NCBI RefSeq assembly: GCF_003202035.1
Contig: NZ_QJKC01000001.1
Location: forward strand, 9,114 to 73,113
Direction: 5' to 3'
Origin: Aquitalea magnusonii
Lineage (GTDB): Bacteria; Pseudomonadota; Gammaproteobacteria; Burkholderiales; Chromobacteriaceae
Length of the DNA stretch: 64,000 nucleotides
The translations under genes were made by a program, and so were the position numbers. Below the pieces are notes generated by a model. It ran no database searches. It saw only the letters and a list, made by a program, of their open reading frames with translations, and was not told where the DNA came from. Of the stretch, positions 7,416 to 16,874 are shown one piece after another. How positions within the stretch are numbered: position 1 is the stretch's first letter; each line of letters opens with the position of its first letter.

Positions 7416-8437
7416 CAGCCGGCCTCGCCAAATACGCCGCCACGAATCAGGGTGGCGATGACAAAGTGCTGTTGTTCGGTGTCCGGTTTGCTGTCTTTCA
7501 GCACCCAGTTGTCCAGCAGGGTGTAAAAGTCCTGCTTTTGCTTGGGCTGGCGGTAGGCTTTGCCCTGGGTGGTGACGGAGCCGTAGGGTTCGATGGCGAT
7601 GGGCCCGTTGTCGGCAGCTTCCGGATACCAGGTGTCGATGGTGCGCAGGGCGTTGCCGATTTTCTGCGAGTGGATGGCGGCGATGCGGGCATCACCTTGT
7701 TGCACCAGGTAGAGGGTTTTGCTTTTGTCGCCACGGCCACGGTCCAGAATCAGTTCCTGGCTGGGGAACACTTCCTGGCCGTTGCCGCTGCGCACATAGG
7801 CGTCGATGTGCAGCAGTACGTGCTGGCTGCCGGCCAGCCCTTCGGCGATCAAGGCGCCCAGCTTGTCGATTTCTTCATTGCTTTCCAGGCTGCGCAGGCT
7901 GAGGGCAAGGGCGTCAAATTGCCAGTGGCGCACGGCCTTGCCGTCTTGCCATTGGGCAATGTGCACTTCCACTTGCTCGGCGCCCACGCGGTTGCGCCAC
8001 AAAAAGCGGCCATTGGCCAGGTTGGTGGCATAGCGGCGTGCCAGTTCGCCAAAGCCGTGTTCCTGGCGGTAGCCGTCTATGGTTTGCAGCAGCTTGCTGC
8101 GGTAGTCCGCCTTGTTGCAGGCCGATGGTTCGCCCACGCCGGCCAGCACGCGCAGGGTGAAGCTGACTTTCAGGGTGTCGGCGTCGTGGGGCAGGGTGGC
8201 CACGTCCACGGTTTGCAGATTGGGGTTCTCGATCATGGCATCCAGCTTGAGTGGGTCCTGATCCTTGGTTTTCAGGCGGTTGGAGATGGTGCCGCGCACC
8301 GATTTTTCCCGTACTTCCACATGGGGCCAGCGCTGGCTTGCTGTGCGTTCTTCCCATTGGCCGGCATAAAACAGGGCATCGGACGGGTCCAGTTTGCGTT
8401 CGAAAGCGAGGACGGAGGCGTTTTCCAGTTTGCTCAT
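7415..8437 (-). CDS. cas7f: Cas7f (Csy3) backbone subunit
   Basis: 340 aa against 342 for Pseudomonas Csy3. Six copies of this protein form the helical backbone that holds the crRNA spacer in the type I-F complex. The start chosen is [14 protein letters not shown] at 8437, which matches known Csy3 N-termini and overlaps the cas5f stop by four bases (ATGA); the longer open frame upstream lies within cas5f. The [15 protein letters not shown] stretch and the [14 protein letters not shown] region are typical. It sits in the order cas8f-cas5f-cas7f-cas6f, the standard I-F1 arrangement. Confidence 0.97.
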   Translation of the reverse strand: MSKLENASVLAFERKLDPSDALFYAGQWEERTASQRWPHVEVREKSVRGTISNRLKTKDQDPLKLDAMIENPNLQTVDVATLPHDADTLKVSFTLRVLAGVGEPSACNKADYRSKLLQTIDGYRQEHGFGELARRYATNLANGRFLWRNRVGAEQVEVHIAQWQDGKAVRHWQFDALALSLRSLESNEEIDKLGALIAEGLAGSQHVLLHIDAYVRSGNGQEVFPSQELILDRGRGDKSKTLYLVQQGDARIAAIHSQKIGNALRTIDTWYPEAADNGPIAIEPYGSVTTQGKAYRQPKQKQDFYTLLDNWVLKDSKPDTEQQHFVIATLIRGGVFGEAG

Positions 8438-9423
8438 GCGAGTTCTCCCAAAATGGCGGGTGCGGTAGGACGGGTGGCGGGGTAATCGTTGTGGCAGCGG
8501 TATACGCCGCTGCTGGCGTCGTGGCTGGGGTACCACAGCAGTTGTCGGTAGTCGGTGAGGCGGTGCGGGCTGAGCCATTCGCCCAATCCATACAGGCTTT
8601 CAACAAAGCGCACCGGGGTGGTTTCGTCACGGCAATGGGCCACGCTGCCGGCAGGGTACAGTGGCGACAGGGCTCCGTAGCCCACCGGTAGCGGCACAAT
8701 CCAGCCGTGGCCTTGCTGGCGGGAATGCTGCCAGCTCACCTGGCCTTGTTCATCGGCGACTGGATAATGATTCAGGCGGCATTGGTCCAGCCAGGCGTCC
8801 AGTCGGCTGCTGTCGGCGGCCTCGCCGGATGGCGGTTGGGGCGGCAGCAGGTCGTCGCGGGCCACCAGTGCATAGCCGGGCATCAGCCAGCGGCGCAGTT
8901 GACGAAACTGGTGCTGTTGATCTTCGGTATTTTCTGGCAGGTGGGTCAGCCTGGGCTGCCAGCGGCCATGGCCGGGCAGGATGCTGCCGCCGGCCACACG
9001 CAAGCTGTGCAGGCACTGCTGGATGGTGTTGGCCAGTTGGTCCAGCGTGGGCTGGCTGGCGCTGGCAAGGGTTTCTCCTAGTGCCAGGCCAATGACCAGG
9101 GACAGCTCCAGGTGAATGCGGCCTTCTTCCACAATGGCGGCGGTGCTGCCGTCCTTGTTCAGCGGATTGCGGCTAAGGTTGAAACGTTGGGTGTAGTCGC
9201 CATTGGTTTGCGCCTGATAGTGGTGGTTGATGATGCCCACGCCAATCATGTCCAGCTCCAGTTCCGGCCCCAGTTTGCGCCGTAGTGCGGTCATCAGGCC
9301 GGTAAAGGCGGTGGGGCCGGGGTGGCCCCAGCTGTGCGGCCCGCTGATGGCGTTGGCGTTTTGCACGCGCAGATGGGGCAGGTGCAGCAGGGCGTTGATG
9401 CGGGGCAGGCGGGTTTGCGTCAT
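8434..9423 (-). CDS. cas5f: Cas5f (Csy2) crRNA 5'-handle binding subunit
   Basis: 329 aa, near the 327 of Pseudomonas Csy2. The start at 9423 gives a [19 protein letters not shown]-terminus, followed by [19 protein letters not shown], a signature region of the family. Cas5f pairs with Cas8f to bind the 8-base 5' handle of the crRNA at the tail of the complex. It overlaps cas8f and cas7f by four bases each (ATGA), so the operon is translationally coupled. The extra 77 codons of open frame upstream lie inside cas8f and are rejected. Confidence 0.97.
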   Translation of the reverse strand: MTQTRLPRINALLHLPHLRVQNANAISGPHSWGHPGPTAFTGLMTALRRKLGPELELDMIGVGIINHHYQAQTNGDYTQRFNLSRNPLNKDGSTAAIVEEGRIHLELSLVIGLALGETLASASQPTLDQLANTIQQCLHSLRVAGGSILPGHGRWQPRLTHLPENTEDQQHQFRQLRRWLMPGYALVARDDLLPPQPPSGEAADSSRLDAWLDQCRLNHYPVADEQGQVSWQHSRQQGHGWIVPLPVGYGALSPLYPAGSVAHCRDETTPVRFVESLYGLGEWLSPHRLTDYRQLLWYPSHDASSGVYRCHNDYPATRPTAPAILGELA

Positions 9424-10772
9424 GCCGGTGCTCCTTGTTGCAGGTGGTCCAGCTGGCCTTGCCAGCCAGCGTCCTGGGCCAGCTGGCGGCGCCAGAAGTC
9501 GAATTCGGTTTCGGCCAGATGCAGGTTTTTGCCTTCCAGGCGGCTGTTCAGCCAGTGGGCAAAGTCTTCGGCCAGTTGTTGTGGCCAGTCTTGCCACTGG
9601 AATTGCAGATTGAAATCGGCGTCCTGCCCGGCGCGGTAGGGGTCCAGCCAGCATTGCTGGGCCAGGGGCAGCTGGCAGTCGGGGTGGTCAGTCCAGCCGG
9701 GGGGCAGGGCGTTGCTGTAGGCGGCGCCAAATTGCAGCAGTTCGCCAAACAGCCCGGCCAGGTAGTTTTCCCGCCGCTGCCGGATATGAATGGTGTTGTG
9801 TTCCGGCTTGAGCTTGCCCAGGAACTGGCCGAACTCGCGTAGCAGGCTGCGCACGGCCTTGCGCTGGCCAAAGCGGCGGAAGGCGTTGTCCAGATGGTAA
9901 AGCGGCTGGGTTTCACTGCTGTCCCACTGTGGCGGCAGGCTGGCCAGCAGGTAGTTGCTGCCACGGCGTTCGCTATTGAGCTGCGAGATGTTCTGTGGCT
10001 TGGTGCCGCCTTTTTTCTCTTCCGCCAGTTGCGGGTAGTCGTGGTAGCCGTGCGGATGGTGGCTGCCGTCGCGCTTCGCCTGCCGCGCCGCCTTGGCCGC
10101 ATCGCCAAAGCGGTGTTCCTGAATGCGGCCATACAGCCAATGGCTGAGCGCACTGGAGTTGAGGATGGACAGCAGATGGTAATGGCTGTCGTCAGTGGCG
10201 TCGGCAGGGTAGTTGTCTGGCGATACCGGCCAGTAGATTTGTTTGCTTAGCGACCCAGCATGATGCGTTACTGTTTGGGGAAGCACTTTGCAAAACTCTG
10301 TGCGCCAATCTTCTGCCAGCGTACTGTCCACGCCAAAAGCCGACAACAAATCTTGATCGGCTTTATTCAGAAGTGACAGCAGGCTTTCGCCACCAAAATC
10401 GAGTAGCAGGAATTTATATATGCCAAGTACGGCGGCATTGCCTACAGCATCTACCTGATCATCAGGTGAATCATGACTCCCAATTTCCAAGCGGCGTGGC
10501 AAGCTACTTGGCAAAGAAAAAATGCTACTTCCCTCGGTTGCTGAGTGAGTCGCCTTGGCAGGGTGAGTTGCTAGCCGCAGTGGATTTTTCTTTTGCGACC
10601 TCAAGTTTGCAACAGCCTTGGCTAACCACGCACTGACGTCTTCTTGCGTGAGGGTGGAGTGTGCTGCCGTGTTGCTTTCAGCAGTCTGCTGCTGTTTGTC
10701 GTTAAGGCGGCTGCCGATAAATGCAGCAATCAATTGTTGCAAGGCCAGACTGCGCGGGGTTGCTTGCTCCAT
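9420..10772 (-). CDS. cas8f: Cas8f (Csy1) large subunit
   Basis: 450 aa, slightly longer than Pseudomonas Csy1 (434). Cas8f recognises the PAM (usually CC for I-F), starts target unwinding and recruits Cas2/3. The central stretch with NSERRGSNYLLASLPPQW and the RFGQRKAVRSLLREF region are family hallmarks. The start at 10772 has GGAGG only two bases before the ATG, which is unusually tight; an upstream frame to 10868 has no family similarity. The 154-base gap before cas2/3 is the only real gap in the operon and may carry its own promoter or a control hairpin. Confidence 0.95.
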   Translation of the reverse strand: MEQATPRSLALQQLIAAFIGSRLNDKQQQTAESNTAAHSTLTQEDVSAWLAKAVANLRSQKKNPLRLATHPAKATHSATEGSSIFSLPSSLPRRLEIGSHDSPDDQVDAVGNAAVLGIYKFLLLDFGGESLLSLLNKADQDLLSAFGVDSTLAEDWRTEFCKVLPQTVTHHAGSLSKQIYWPVSPDNYPADATDDSHYHLLSILNSSALSHWLYGRIQEHRFGDAAKAARQAKRDGSHHPHGYHDYPQLAEEKKGGTKPQNISQLNSERRGSNYLLASLPPQWDSSETQPLYHLDNAFRRFGQRKAVRSLLREFGQFLGKLKPEHNTIHIRQRRENYLAGLFGELLQFGAAYSNALPPGWTDHPDCQLPLAQQCWLDPYRAGQDADFNLQFQWQDWPQQLAEDFAHWLNSRLEGKNLHLAETEFDFWRRQLAQDAGWQGQLDHLQQGAPA

Positions 10773-10926
10773 ATCCTCCACCTGTTGGTTATGACGGATA
10801 AGCCAGTGTTGCTGCCAATGACTTTGGCATTGGCAGGTGAAAATATCATTCGAATGACATGTTCTCAAGCGCGATCAATCTGTATCAGGATCAGATTTGA
10901 TGTGGATTAAAACGCCTGCCTACTTG
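10773..10926 (-). promoter_or_regulatory. cas2/3 - cas8f intergenic region with hairpin
   Basis: This 154-base gap holds a perfect 8-bp inverted repeat TGCCAATG (10813-10820) / CATTGGCA (10828-10835) with a 7-base loop, lying 41 bases before the cas8f start. It also holds the palindrome CATTCGAATG (10847-10856) and an imperfect inverted repeat around 10874-10903 (ATCAATCTG / CAGATTTGAT). There is no T-tract, so these look more like operator or mRNA-structure elements than terminators. A separate promoter for the Csy-complex genes is plausible but no good -35/-10 pair stands out. Confidence 0.5.
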
Positions 10927-13900
10927 CTAGCTACGCGAATCTGCTGAGCGCAAACGGCCAAACCCCAGTGCCGGATGAAACAGCCACTGCTGACTGCCCT
11001 CTTTATGCACGCGCAAACGCAGCCTGCCGTAGCGGCGCGCGCAGTCTTCCTGCGACATGTCCAGCGCATTGGCCAGCTGTTCCAGCTCGGTCAGATAGTC
11101 GCTGCTGCCCCAGGGGCGGACGCCGGTGCCGCCCAGCAGGGTGCTATCGGCAAGATGGTGTAGCAGGTGATTGCTTTTCAGCCAGTCGATCTGGCCGCGC
11201 TGCTGGCCTTGTTCCAGCCGCAACAGGCTGAGGCCGCTGGCGCTGTCTTCATCCGGCAGCAATGCCAGCTCCCATTCCTCGCCATGGCTCAGGCGGAAGG
11301 GCTGTGTGCGTTGCAGGACGGCGTGCAGCATGGCGTGTGGCCATTGCCAGCAGGTGGCGGCGCATAGATTGGGTATCGTGGGTTGTTTGCGGCTGAACCC
11401 TTCAATGTGGCTGCGATTGAGTTCTACCTCCAGGCGGTGGTGTTCCAGGTCGATCAGGCTGCCGCGTGGGCGCAGTTCTGCCTCCGGGCGGGCCAGCAGG
11501 CGTGGGCGGGAGTCCAGGTGCTGGTACTCGTCGGCGCGCAGCAAAAGGCACAGGTCTTTTTCATCCAGGGGGAAGTCTTTGTTTTCAAAACCGGGGCGGC
11601 AATAGGCTGGTTTCTTGCCCTGCCAGGCGGCCAGGTTGTATTGCAATAGCAACAGATTGCATACGCTCCACGGCTGTGGCCAGTGGCGGCGCACCCGGCC
11701 CGCCAGCTGGATAAGCGAGCGCATGGAGGAGGGTTCGGCAATCGCCCAGTTATAGCAGTGGTCGCGGCCCACTTCGCTGACCGGCGAGGACAGCACGATG
11801 AATACATGATCGGCCGCCGGGCTGCCATCCAGTCGGCGGCGGATGTCCGGCAGCTGGAACAGTGCTTGTGGATCGTGCCGGGTGAGGGCGGCGTCCAGCT
11901 GGCGTTCAATGGCGGAGCGCAGCAGCAGCGGGTATTGCGCGTGGTAGACGCAAAGATGCAGCTGTACACCAGCCGGGGCGTCTTGCCGGTACAGGGCCTG
12001 CGCCAGCGGGATGATGTCGTCCAGGTGCGCCAGGCGGATCAGGCCGATGCTGACCCGCTTGCCGGTAAGCGGGTCAGCATCGTGGTTGTGGCGGTGTAAT
12101 TGCAGCGCGTGTTGCCGCAGCAGGCTGGCCAGCGGGTCTGCCATGTCTTGGTGTTGGTGCGGTATGCCGCTGAGGGCAAGCAGTTCCGCGTTGCGCCGTA
12201 CGGCCTGGCCTGCCAGCCAGCTGACACGGTTGGCGGCAAATTGCTGATGGCTGGCCCCAAAACTGGCGCTGTCCGGGCAGTCTGTGGCGTGGCAGCTTTG
12301 CTCATCCACCCACAGGCAGCAAATATTCAGCGGTTGGCCGGGCAGGCCACGATGACGCTGAAACTGGCGGCGTCCTGCCCGGTAGGCAGCAAACAGGCAT
12401 TGCACCAGCGCCGGGGGCAGGGTGGCGGAGGACAGCAGCACCCGGCTGCCCAGCAGGCCGGCCCAGTAAACCAGCCGGGTAAGGGCTGGCAAGTCTTCCA
12501 CCGAGAAATCATCCGGTTCGTCCAGCACCAGGTCGGAGCTCATCAGCCGCAGCATGGGAGCGATTTGTCGCCCGCCACGGGTGGCTTCGGTGGCCGGGGT
12601 GAGGTGGTCGATGGTGCACACCAAGACCGGAGCGGCCAGCAGGGCGTTGAATTGCGGGTCGTGGCTAAGCTGCTGTAGCAGAGGGTGATCGGGCTGGCCT
12701 TCAAACAGCACCGGGCTTTCTTCGTCCAGCAGCGCCTGGGCCGAGGCCGAGCCACTGGCTTCGGCCTGCCGGGCTTGCTGTTCAAATAATTCACGGCTGG
12801 CGCTGCCGCCAACGCGAATGGCCAGCTGATCGCTGCCCAGTTGCAGCCGTTCGCGGAAGGCCTGGCCGGTTTGCAGGGTGAGGGTGCGCAAACCCAGTGC
12901 AAAGGCACAGCGCATGCCGCTGCCTGGCGCGGCGAGGGCGTGCATGATGCGGGCATTGCCCAGGGTTTTGCCGCAGCCGGTGGAGGCTAGGTTAACGATG
13001 AATGCCCCTTGGCTGGCCGCGCGCTCGCGCAGGCTACTGGCCAGGTCATGGGCCTTGTTTTGCCAGGCAAAGCGTGCATCGGTGCTGCGCTTTTGCAAGG
13101 CCCGGCAGCGCCCCAGTGTGGGCAGGGCACGGGCCAGGTCGGGCAAGGCCGCCGCGGCATGCAAGGCGTGGCGGGCAACGCCAGTCAGGTGTTCCGGCAG
13201 GGTCTGGTTGAAACGGCGGCTGGTTCCGGCGGGTAAGGAAGGGTCGCGGCGCAGGGTGTTGGCAAAGGCGATGCGTTTTTCCTGTGCGCTCTGCCAGCTT
13301 TGCTTGACGGTTTGGCTGGAGAAGTGGTGGTCGGCCAGCATCAGGCTGAGGCGTGCCAGATGCAGCGGGTATACCTCGTCCAGCCAGACGGTGCCGCTTG
13401 CCCTGGCGGCGAGTTGTCCGGCCAGTTTGGCCACCCGTGCACACCATGTGCTGTCGTCACAGGGCAGGCCATGGGGGAAGTGCCAATACGGCTTGGCTTC
13501 GGCCTGGGTAACCGGGTCGCAAGGCTGATTCCACTGGTGGTCGAGCGCTTGCAGGCCGGTGCTTAGCTGACTGGCGGTAATGGGCACGGTGTTGGTGAGC
13601 GGCAGGCGATGGTGGCTGACTACCAGCCAGGCAATGGCTGCCGCCAGCGGTGGCAATGCTCCCGCTTGAAATGGCTTTTTGTCTGCCGCGCCTGGGTCCA
13701 GGCCATCGCGCAAACCGGCTTGGTGCAAGCAGTCTATCCAGACTGATGTTGTCATCCGGGTGGGGTCTTGCAGCCGTGCCAGCCAGCCGGCGTCGTCATC
13801 GCTGCCGACAAAACCCTGTAGCAGGCGCAAGGACACCCATTCATGCCGGTAGAGATTGGCGGGCTGTGGCTTGTCACTGCGCAGCCGCTGTTGAAAAGCC

Positions 13901-14289
13901 TGGCAGGCTTTGCCCAGGTCGTGAAACAAGGCCGCCAGCCCGGCCAGCAGCCGGATGTCCTCGCCACTATGCCAATCATTTTCGTCCTGGCTGCGCAGTA
14001 CATCATGCACGGTGGTATTGGTCGGGGTAGTGCCTTGGGCATTGAAACGGCGGGCATCGCCCACAATCCACAGCAATTCGGCGTGGTCGCGGCCCCGCAG
14101 CCAATGGCAGGCTACGGCGGTATTCTTGCGCGCCGTTTTGCGTAGCAGGCGGTGCAGGGTGTCCAGCCCGGCCTGGGTGATGGGGGTTTGCCAGCTGCGG
14201 TCGCCTTTGCGTTCGGCAAACTGGTCCAGGATGCGGCGGGTTTCAGTCAGCGCGCGTTTGTCACATTGGGAAATCAGCAGGATATTCAT
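10927..14289 (-). CDS. cas3: Cas2-Cas3 fusion (Cas2/3) nuclease-helicase
   Basis: 1120 aa. Residues ~1-90 form the Cas2 domain typical of type I-F. An HD nuclease domain follows (LAALFHDLGKA near 115-125, then H-containing YRHEWVSL and SHHRLP). The SF2 helicase core has Walker A STGCGKT near 440, a DEPD box (LVLDEPDDF), LLSSATLP and the arginine motif QLAGRVRRH. The Cas2 part joins Cas1 for spacer integration; the HD-helicase part unwinds and degrades targets after Csy-complex binding. The start overlaps the cas1 stop by four bases. All key motifs are present, so both adaptation and interference should work. Confidence 0.98.
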   Translation of the reverse strand: MNILLISQCDKRALTETRRILDQFAERKGDRSWQTPITQAGLDTLHRLLRKTARKNTAVACHWLRGRDHAELLWIVGDARRFNAQGTTPTNTTVHDVLRSQDENDWHSGEDIRLLAGLAALFHDLGKACQAFQQRLRSDKPQPANLYRHEWVSLRLLQGFVGSDDDAGWLARLQDPTRMTTSVWIDCLHQAGLRDGLDPGAADKKPFQAGALPPLAAAIAWLVVSHHRLPLTNTVPITASQLSTGLQALDHQWNQPCDPVTQAEAKPYWHFPHGLPCDDSTWCARVAKLAGQLAARASGTVWLDEVYPLHLARLSLMLADHHFSSQTVKQSWQSAQEKRIAFANTLRRDPSLPAGTSRRFNQTLPEHLTGVARHALHAAAALPDLARALPTLGRCRALQKRSTDARFAWQNKAHDLASSLRERAASQGAFIVNLASTGCGKTLGNARIMHALAAPGSGMRCAFALGLRTLTLQTGQAFRERLQLGSDQLAIRVGGSASRELFEQQARQAEASGSASAQALLDEESPVLFEGQPDHPLLQQLSHDPQFNALLAAPVLVCTIDHLTPATEATRGGRQIAPMLRLMSSDLVLDEPDDFSVEDLPALTRLVYWAGLLGSRVLLSSATLPPALVQCLFAAYRAGRRQFQRHRGLPGQPLNICCLWVDEQSCHATDCPDSASFGASHQQFAANRVSWLAGQAVRRNAELLALSGIPHQHQDMADPLASLLRQHALQLHRHNHDADPLTGKRVSIGLIRLAHLDDIIPLAQALYRQDAPAGVQLHLCVYHAQYPLLLRSAIERQLDAALTRHDPQALFQLPDIRRRLDGSPAADHVFIVLSSPVSEVGRDHCYNWAIAEPSSMRSLIQLAGRVRRHWPQPWSVCNLLLLQYNLAAWQGKKPAYCRPGFENKDFPLDEKDLCLLLRADEYQHLDSRPRLLARPEAELRPRGSLIDLEHHRLEVELNRSHIEGFSRKQPTIPNLCAATCWQWPHAMLHAVLQRTQPFRLSHGEEWELALLPDEDSASGLSLLRLEQGQQRGQIDWLKSNHLLHHLADSTLLGGTGVRPWGSSDYLTELEQLANALDMSQEDCARRYGRLRLRVHKEGSQQWLFHPALGFGRLRSADSRS

Positions 14290-15263
14290 GCGCTGGCGCG
14301 GCCTTGTGTTTCGGCAATGGTTTTCAGTTGATCAATCATGAAATCCAGCGCCTCGCTGCGCAGTAGCTGCTCGATGCAGCACTGGCGGAAGGTTTGTTCA
14401 TCGTCACCACGCATGGCGCTGACAAAAGCCTGCGGCAGGATGATGGCGTCCTTGACCAGGTCGGCGGCATCAAACACCAGGCCGCCACGACGGGTTTTGC
14501 CATGCAGGATGGCCAGGCCATGCGGCAGGCCCAGCACCCAGGTGGCGCTGGCTCCCAGGCCATAGGCCAGATAATTGCCATGGTCCAGAAAACGGTTGGC
14601 CGGGTCGCTGCCGCTGCCGCGTTTGGCACGGGTAAAGTCGCCATAGCAGGCGGCTTGTGCGGCCAGGCGAAACAGCAGTTTGGACAGGCGGGCTTCTTCT
14701 GTCAGCAACGCAGTGTGGTCCACCGCCTGGGTGATGGCCTGTGCCGAGGCTTGCAGTGCAGCGCTCAGGCGGGTTTCGTCTATGACAAAGCCGGCTTCGC
14801 GCAGCTGGCGCTTGCCCGTCCATTGCTGGTGGATGCGTTCCAGCCTGGCCTGTTGCAGCTGTTTGGCCGCAGCCAGCCGTTTGGATTCGTCAAACCAGAA
14901 GCCCACCCAGTACTGCAAGTACTCGGTTGGCCGGTATTCGGACTGCGGCGATTGCCAGGCGATATCCAGTTCGCGCTCCCCCGCAGTAAACAGCGGCGTA
15001 CCGCCACCACCGCAGAAGCCCACCATCACCCCCGCCTTGGCCAGTTCACGCATGGCGGCCTGGGTGATGGAGGTGCCGGTGCCCAGCAGCAGGGTGGTGG
15101 TGTTGGCAATGGGAATATTCCAGTACAGCGATTGTTTGCCTTGCTCGGTCACATATTCGACCCGGTCACCGTTGACCAGGACGCGGCAGTGTTCCAGGTA
15201 ATAGAGATGTGCCCGCTTGGAGTGCAGAATGGTTTTGAGATCGGCAGCTGAAATATCATCCAT
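14286..15263 (-). CDS. cas1: Cas1 spacer integrase (type I-F)
   Basis: 325 aa, nearly collinear with Pseudomonas I-F Cas1 (MDDIS start, KTILHSKRAxLYYLEHCRV, WNIPIANTT). The metal-binding residues lie in LTEEARLSK (Glu), RFLDHGNYLAYGL (His) and GLVFDAADLVKD (Asp). With Cas2/3 it inserts new spacers at the leader-proximal repeat. The start at 15263 has GGAG eight bases upstream and matches relatives; eight further upstream codons are unlikely. It is the first gene of the leftward cas operon, so the operon promoter should lie in 15264-15450, shared with the divergent methyltransferase. Confidence 0.98.
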   Translation of the reverse strand: MDDISAADLKTILHSKRAHLYYLEHCRVLVNGDRVEYVTEQGKQSLYWNIPIANTTTLLLGTGTSITQAAMRELAKAGVMVGFCGGGGTPLFTAGERELDIAWQSPQSEYRPTEYLQYWVGFWFDESKRLAAAKQLQQARLERIHQQWTGKRQLREAGFVIDETRLSAALQASAQAITQAVDHTALLTEEARLSKLLFRLAAQAACYGDFTRAKRGSGSDPANRFLDHGNYLAYGLGASATWVLGLPHGLAILHGKTRRGGLVFDAADLVKDAIILPQAFVSAMRGDDEQTFRQCCIEQLLRSEALDFMIDQLKTIAETQGRASA

Positions 15264-15450
15264 GGCGGCTCCAATGGGTGGGAACATGCAATAGGCAGCA
15301 GCTTATGCTACTTTTCATGCAAAAGTCATGTCGTGGCGGCGTGGCGTATCCCACGCGACGTTTTGCCGCGACCATGCCCGCCGGCTGCGGGGGCAGGGCG
15401 GGTGGCGAAAACCGCCTGTTGTTTCACCTCACTAAAGCGAAGCCAGCTCG
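15264..15450. promoter_or_regulatory. divergent promoter region, cas operon / methyltransferase
   Basis: 187 bases between two divergent genes. On the cas side there is a good GGAG ribosome-binding site and an A+T-rich patch at 15290-15330 with two TGCATG copies 25 bases apart, but only poor matches to sigma-70 boxes. Nothing is recognisable for the rightward gene. Confidence 0.5.
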
Positions 15451-16197
15451 ATGAGCAATGCTGAGAATGCCCAATACACCGATCCGCGACTGATCGAACT
15501 GTATGATCTGCAGAATACCGGGGTGGATGATTACCGGTTTTATGAACAGCTGATTGGCCGCAAAGCCCTTTGCATTGCCGATGTCGGCTGTGGAACCGGT
15601 GTGTTTGCCATGCGCCTGGCGCAACAGGGGCATGCTGTTGTTGGCATTGATCCTGCCGAGGCCATGCTCGATCATGCCGGCCGACGTGATCGACAGCATC
15701 AGGTACGGTGGCTGCACGGCGATGCAAGCCGGCTACCGGCTGAGCTGCTTTTTGACGTGATCGTCATGACAGGGCATGCCTTTCAATGCCTGCTGACCGA
15801 TGCGGCGGTGCAGGAAACATTGCGCGCTGCGCATGCCCACCTGCGCCCTGGCGGCCGCATGATGTTCGAAAGCCGGAATCCGGCTACCCAGCCATGGCAA
15901 CGCTGGGTGCCGGCACATTCGCACAGGGTACTGTCCAAGCCGGATGGCGAGTCAGTGGCGATTTACCATGACACCCAGTCCATGCAGGGGGAGCTGCTGC
16001 GCTTTGACACCCATTTCCATTTCCAGCGTTCAGGCTGGCGCTTGATGAGTCACAGTGTGCTGCGTTTCATGCCGCAAGCGGCTATTGCCGAACATTTGCA
16101 ACGGGCGGGCTTTGGCCCGCTGCAATGGTTTGGTGATTGGCAAGGCGGGGCATGGAGCATGGCTAGTCCGGAAATCATTGCGCTGGCGTATGCGTGA
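15451..16197 (+). CDS. class I SAM-dependent methyltransferase
   Basis: 248 aa. The N-terminal half is a Rossmann-like methyltransferase: motif I ADVGCGTGVFAMRLA near 48-62, the acidic GIDPAEAML, and LHGDASRLP, then LRPGGRMMFESRNP. The substrate cannot be read from sequence; small-molecule methyltransferases of this type (Methyltransf_25/11) act on many compounds. It is divergent from the cas operon and not part of any known cas set. The ATG has only a weak upstream purine stretch. Confidence 0.88.
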   Translation: MSNAENAQYTDPRLIELYDLQNTGVDDYRFYEQLIGRKALCIADVGCGTGVFAMRLAQQGHAVVGIDPAEAMLDHAGRRDRQHQVRWLHGDASRLPAELLFDVIVMTGHAFQCLLTDAAVQETLRAAHAHLRPGGRMMFESRNPATQPWQRWVPAHSHRVLSKPDGESVAIYHDTQSMQGELLRFDTHFHFQRSGWRLMSHSVLRFMPQAAIAEHLQRAGFGPLQWFGDWQGGAWSMASPEIIALAYA

Positions 16198-16316
16198 TGC
16201 GTGGCAGCGCTGCCGCAAGGTAAGGTGGGTGGCGACTGCGTGCTTGCGGGGGCGTGGCACGGCTGCGGTGAGCAGCCCCCCCGGGTGGAGGAGGCTGCCC
16301 TGTTGTTGGCCGGTCC

Positions 16317-16808
16317 TCACTTCGCCAGCGCCACTTCCACGCAGCGCGCCTGCAGCAGGCGGCCGATGTCTACCGGCGACATCGCCACCTGCAGGCCGCG
16401 GCGGCCGCCGTTGATGTATACCTGTGGCAGTTGCAGGATGCTGGCTTCCATATATACCGGCATGGGGGTGCGGGTGGCGAAGGGGCTGGTGCCGCCCACC
16501 AGGTAGCCGGAGTGGCGGTTGGCCACATCGGGCTTGCACGGCTGCACTTTCTTGCAGGGCAGCTGGCGGGCCAGTTCCTTGGCCGATACCTTGCAGTCGC
16601 CGTGCATCAGCACCACCAGCGGCAGGCCGTCCTGGTCTTCAAACAGCAGGGTCTTGATGACGGCGTGTTCGTCCACCTTCAGTTCGCGGGCCGGGGTGGC
16701 GGTGCCGCCGTGTTCTTCGTAGTGGTAGGCGTGGCAGCTGAAATCCACCTTGTGCTCCAGCAGAAAACGTAGTGCCGGGGTGCTGCCGGCAATGGTCGGG
16801 TGTGGCAT
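16317..16808 (-). CDS. ybaK: YbaK/EbsC-type Cys-tRNA(Pro) deacylase
   Basis: 163 aa. A single YbaK domain that hydrolyses Cys-tRNA(Pro) made by mistake by prolyl-tRNA synthetase. The family features visible are the central KTLLFEDQDG strand, VLMHGDCKVSAKELARQL with the catalytic lysine, and the late GYLVGGTSPF loop. I chose the ATG at 16808 because GGAG lies eight bases before it; an ATG four codons upstream has no such site. It follows the NuoF-like gene by 66 bases on the same strand and may be co-transcribed. A second, more distant member of the fold lies at 46200-46700. Confidence 0.88.
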   Translation of the reverse strand: MPHPTIAGSTPALRFLLEHKVDFSCHAYHYEEHGGTATPARELKVDEHAVIKTLLFEDQDGLPLVVLMHGDCKVSAKELARQLPCKKVQPCKPDVANRHSGYLVGGTSPFATRTPMPVYMEASILQLPQVYINGGRRGLQVAMSPVDIGRLLQARCVEVALAK

Positions 16809-16874
16809 GGTTGACTCCATCGGTCATGGGGCGCAGCCGGCGGCCGGTGTACGCCGCCGGGCGTGTTGGCGGTA

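Noticed and set aside
10773-10868. Longer N-terminus for cas8f
   Set aside because: The extra residues cross the intergenic hairpin and do not resemble other Cas8f proteins.
3264-15263. CRISPR-associated transposon (Tn7-like I-F3)
   Set aside because: The cas set is complete with cas1 and cas2/3, and no tnsABC, tniQ or Tn7-like end is present; this is an ordinary I-F1 locus.
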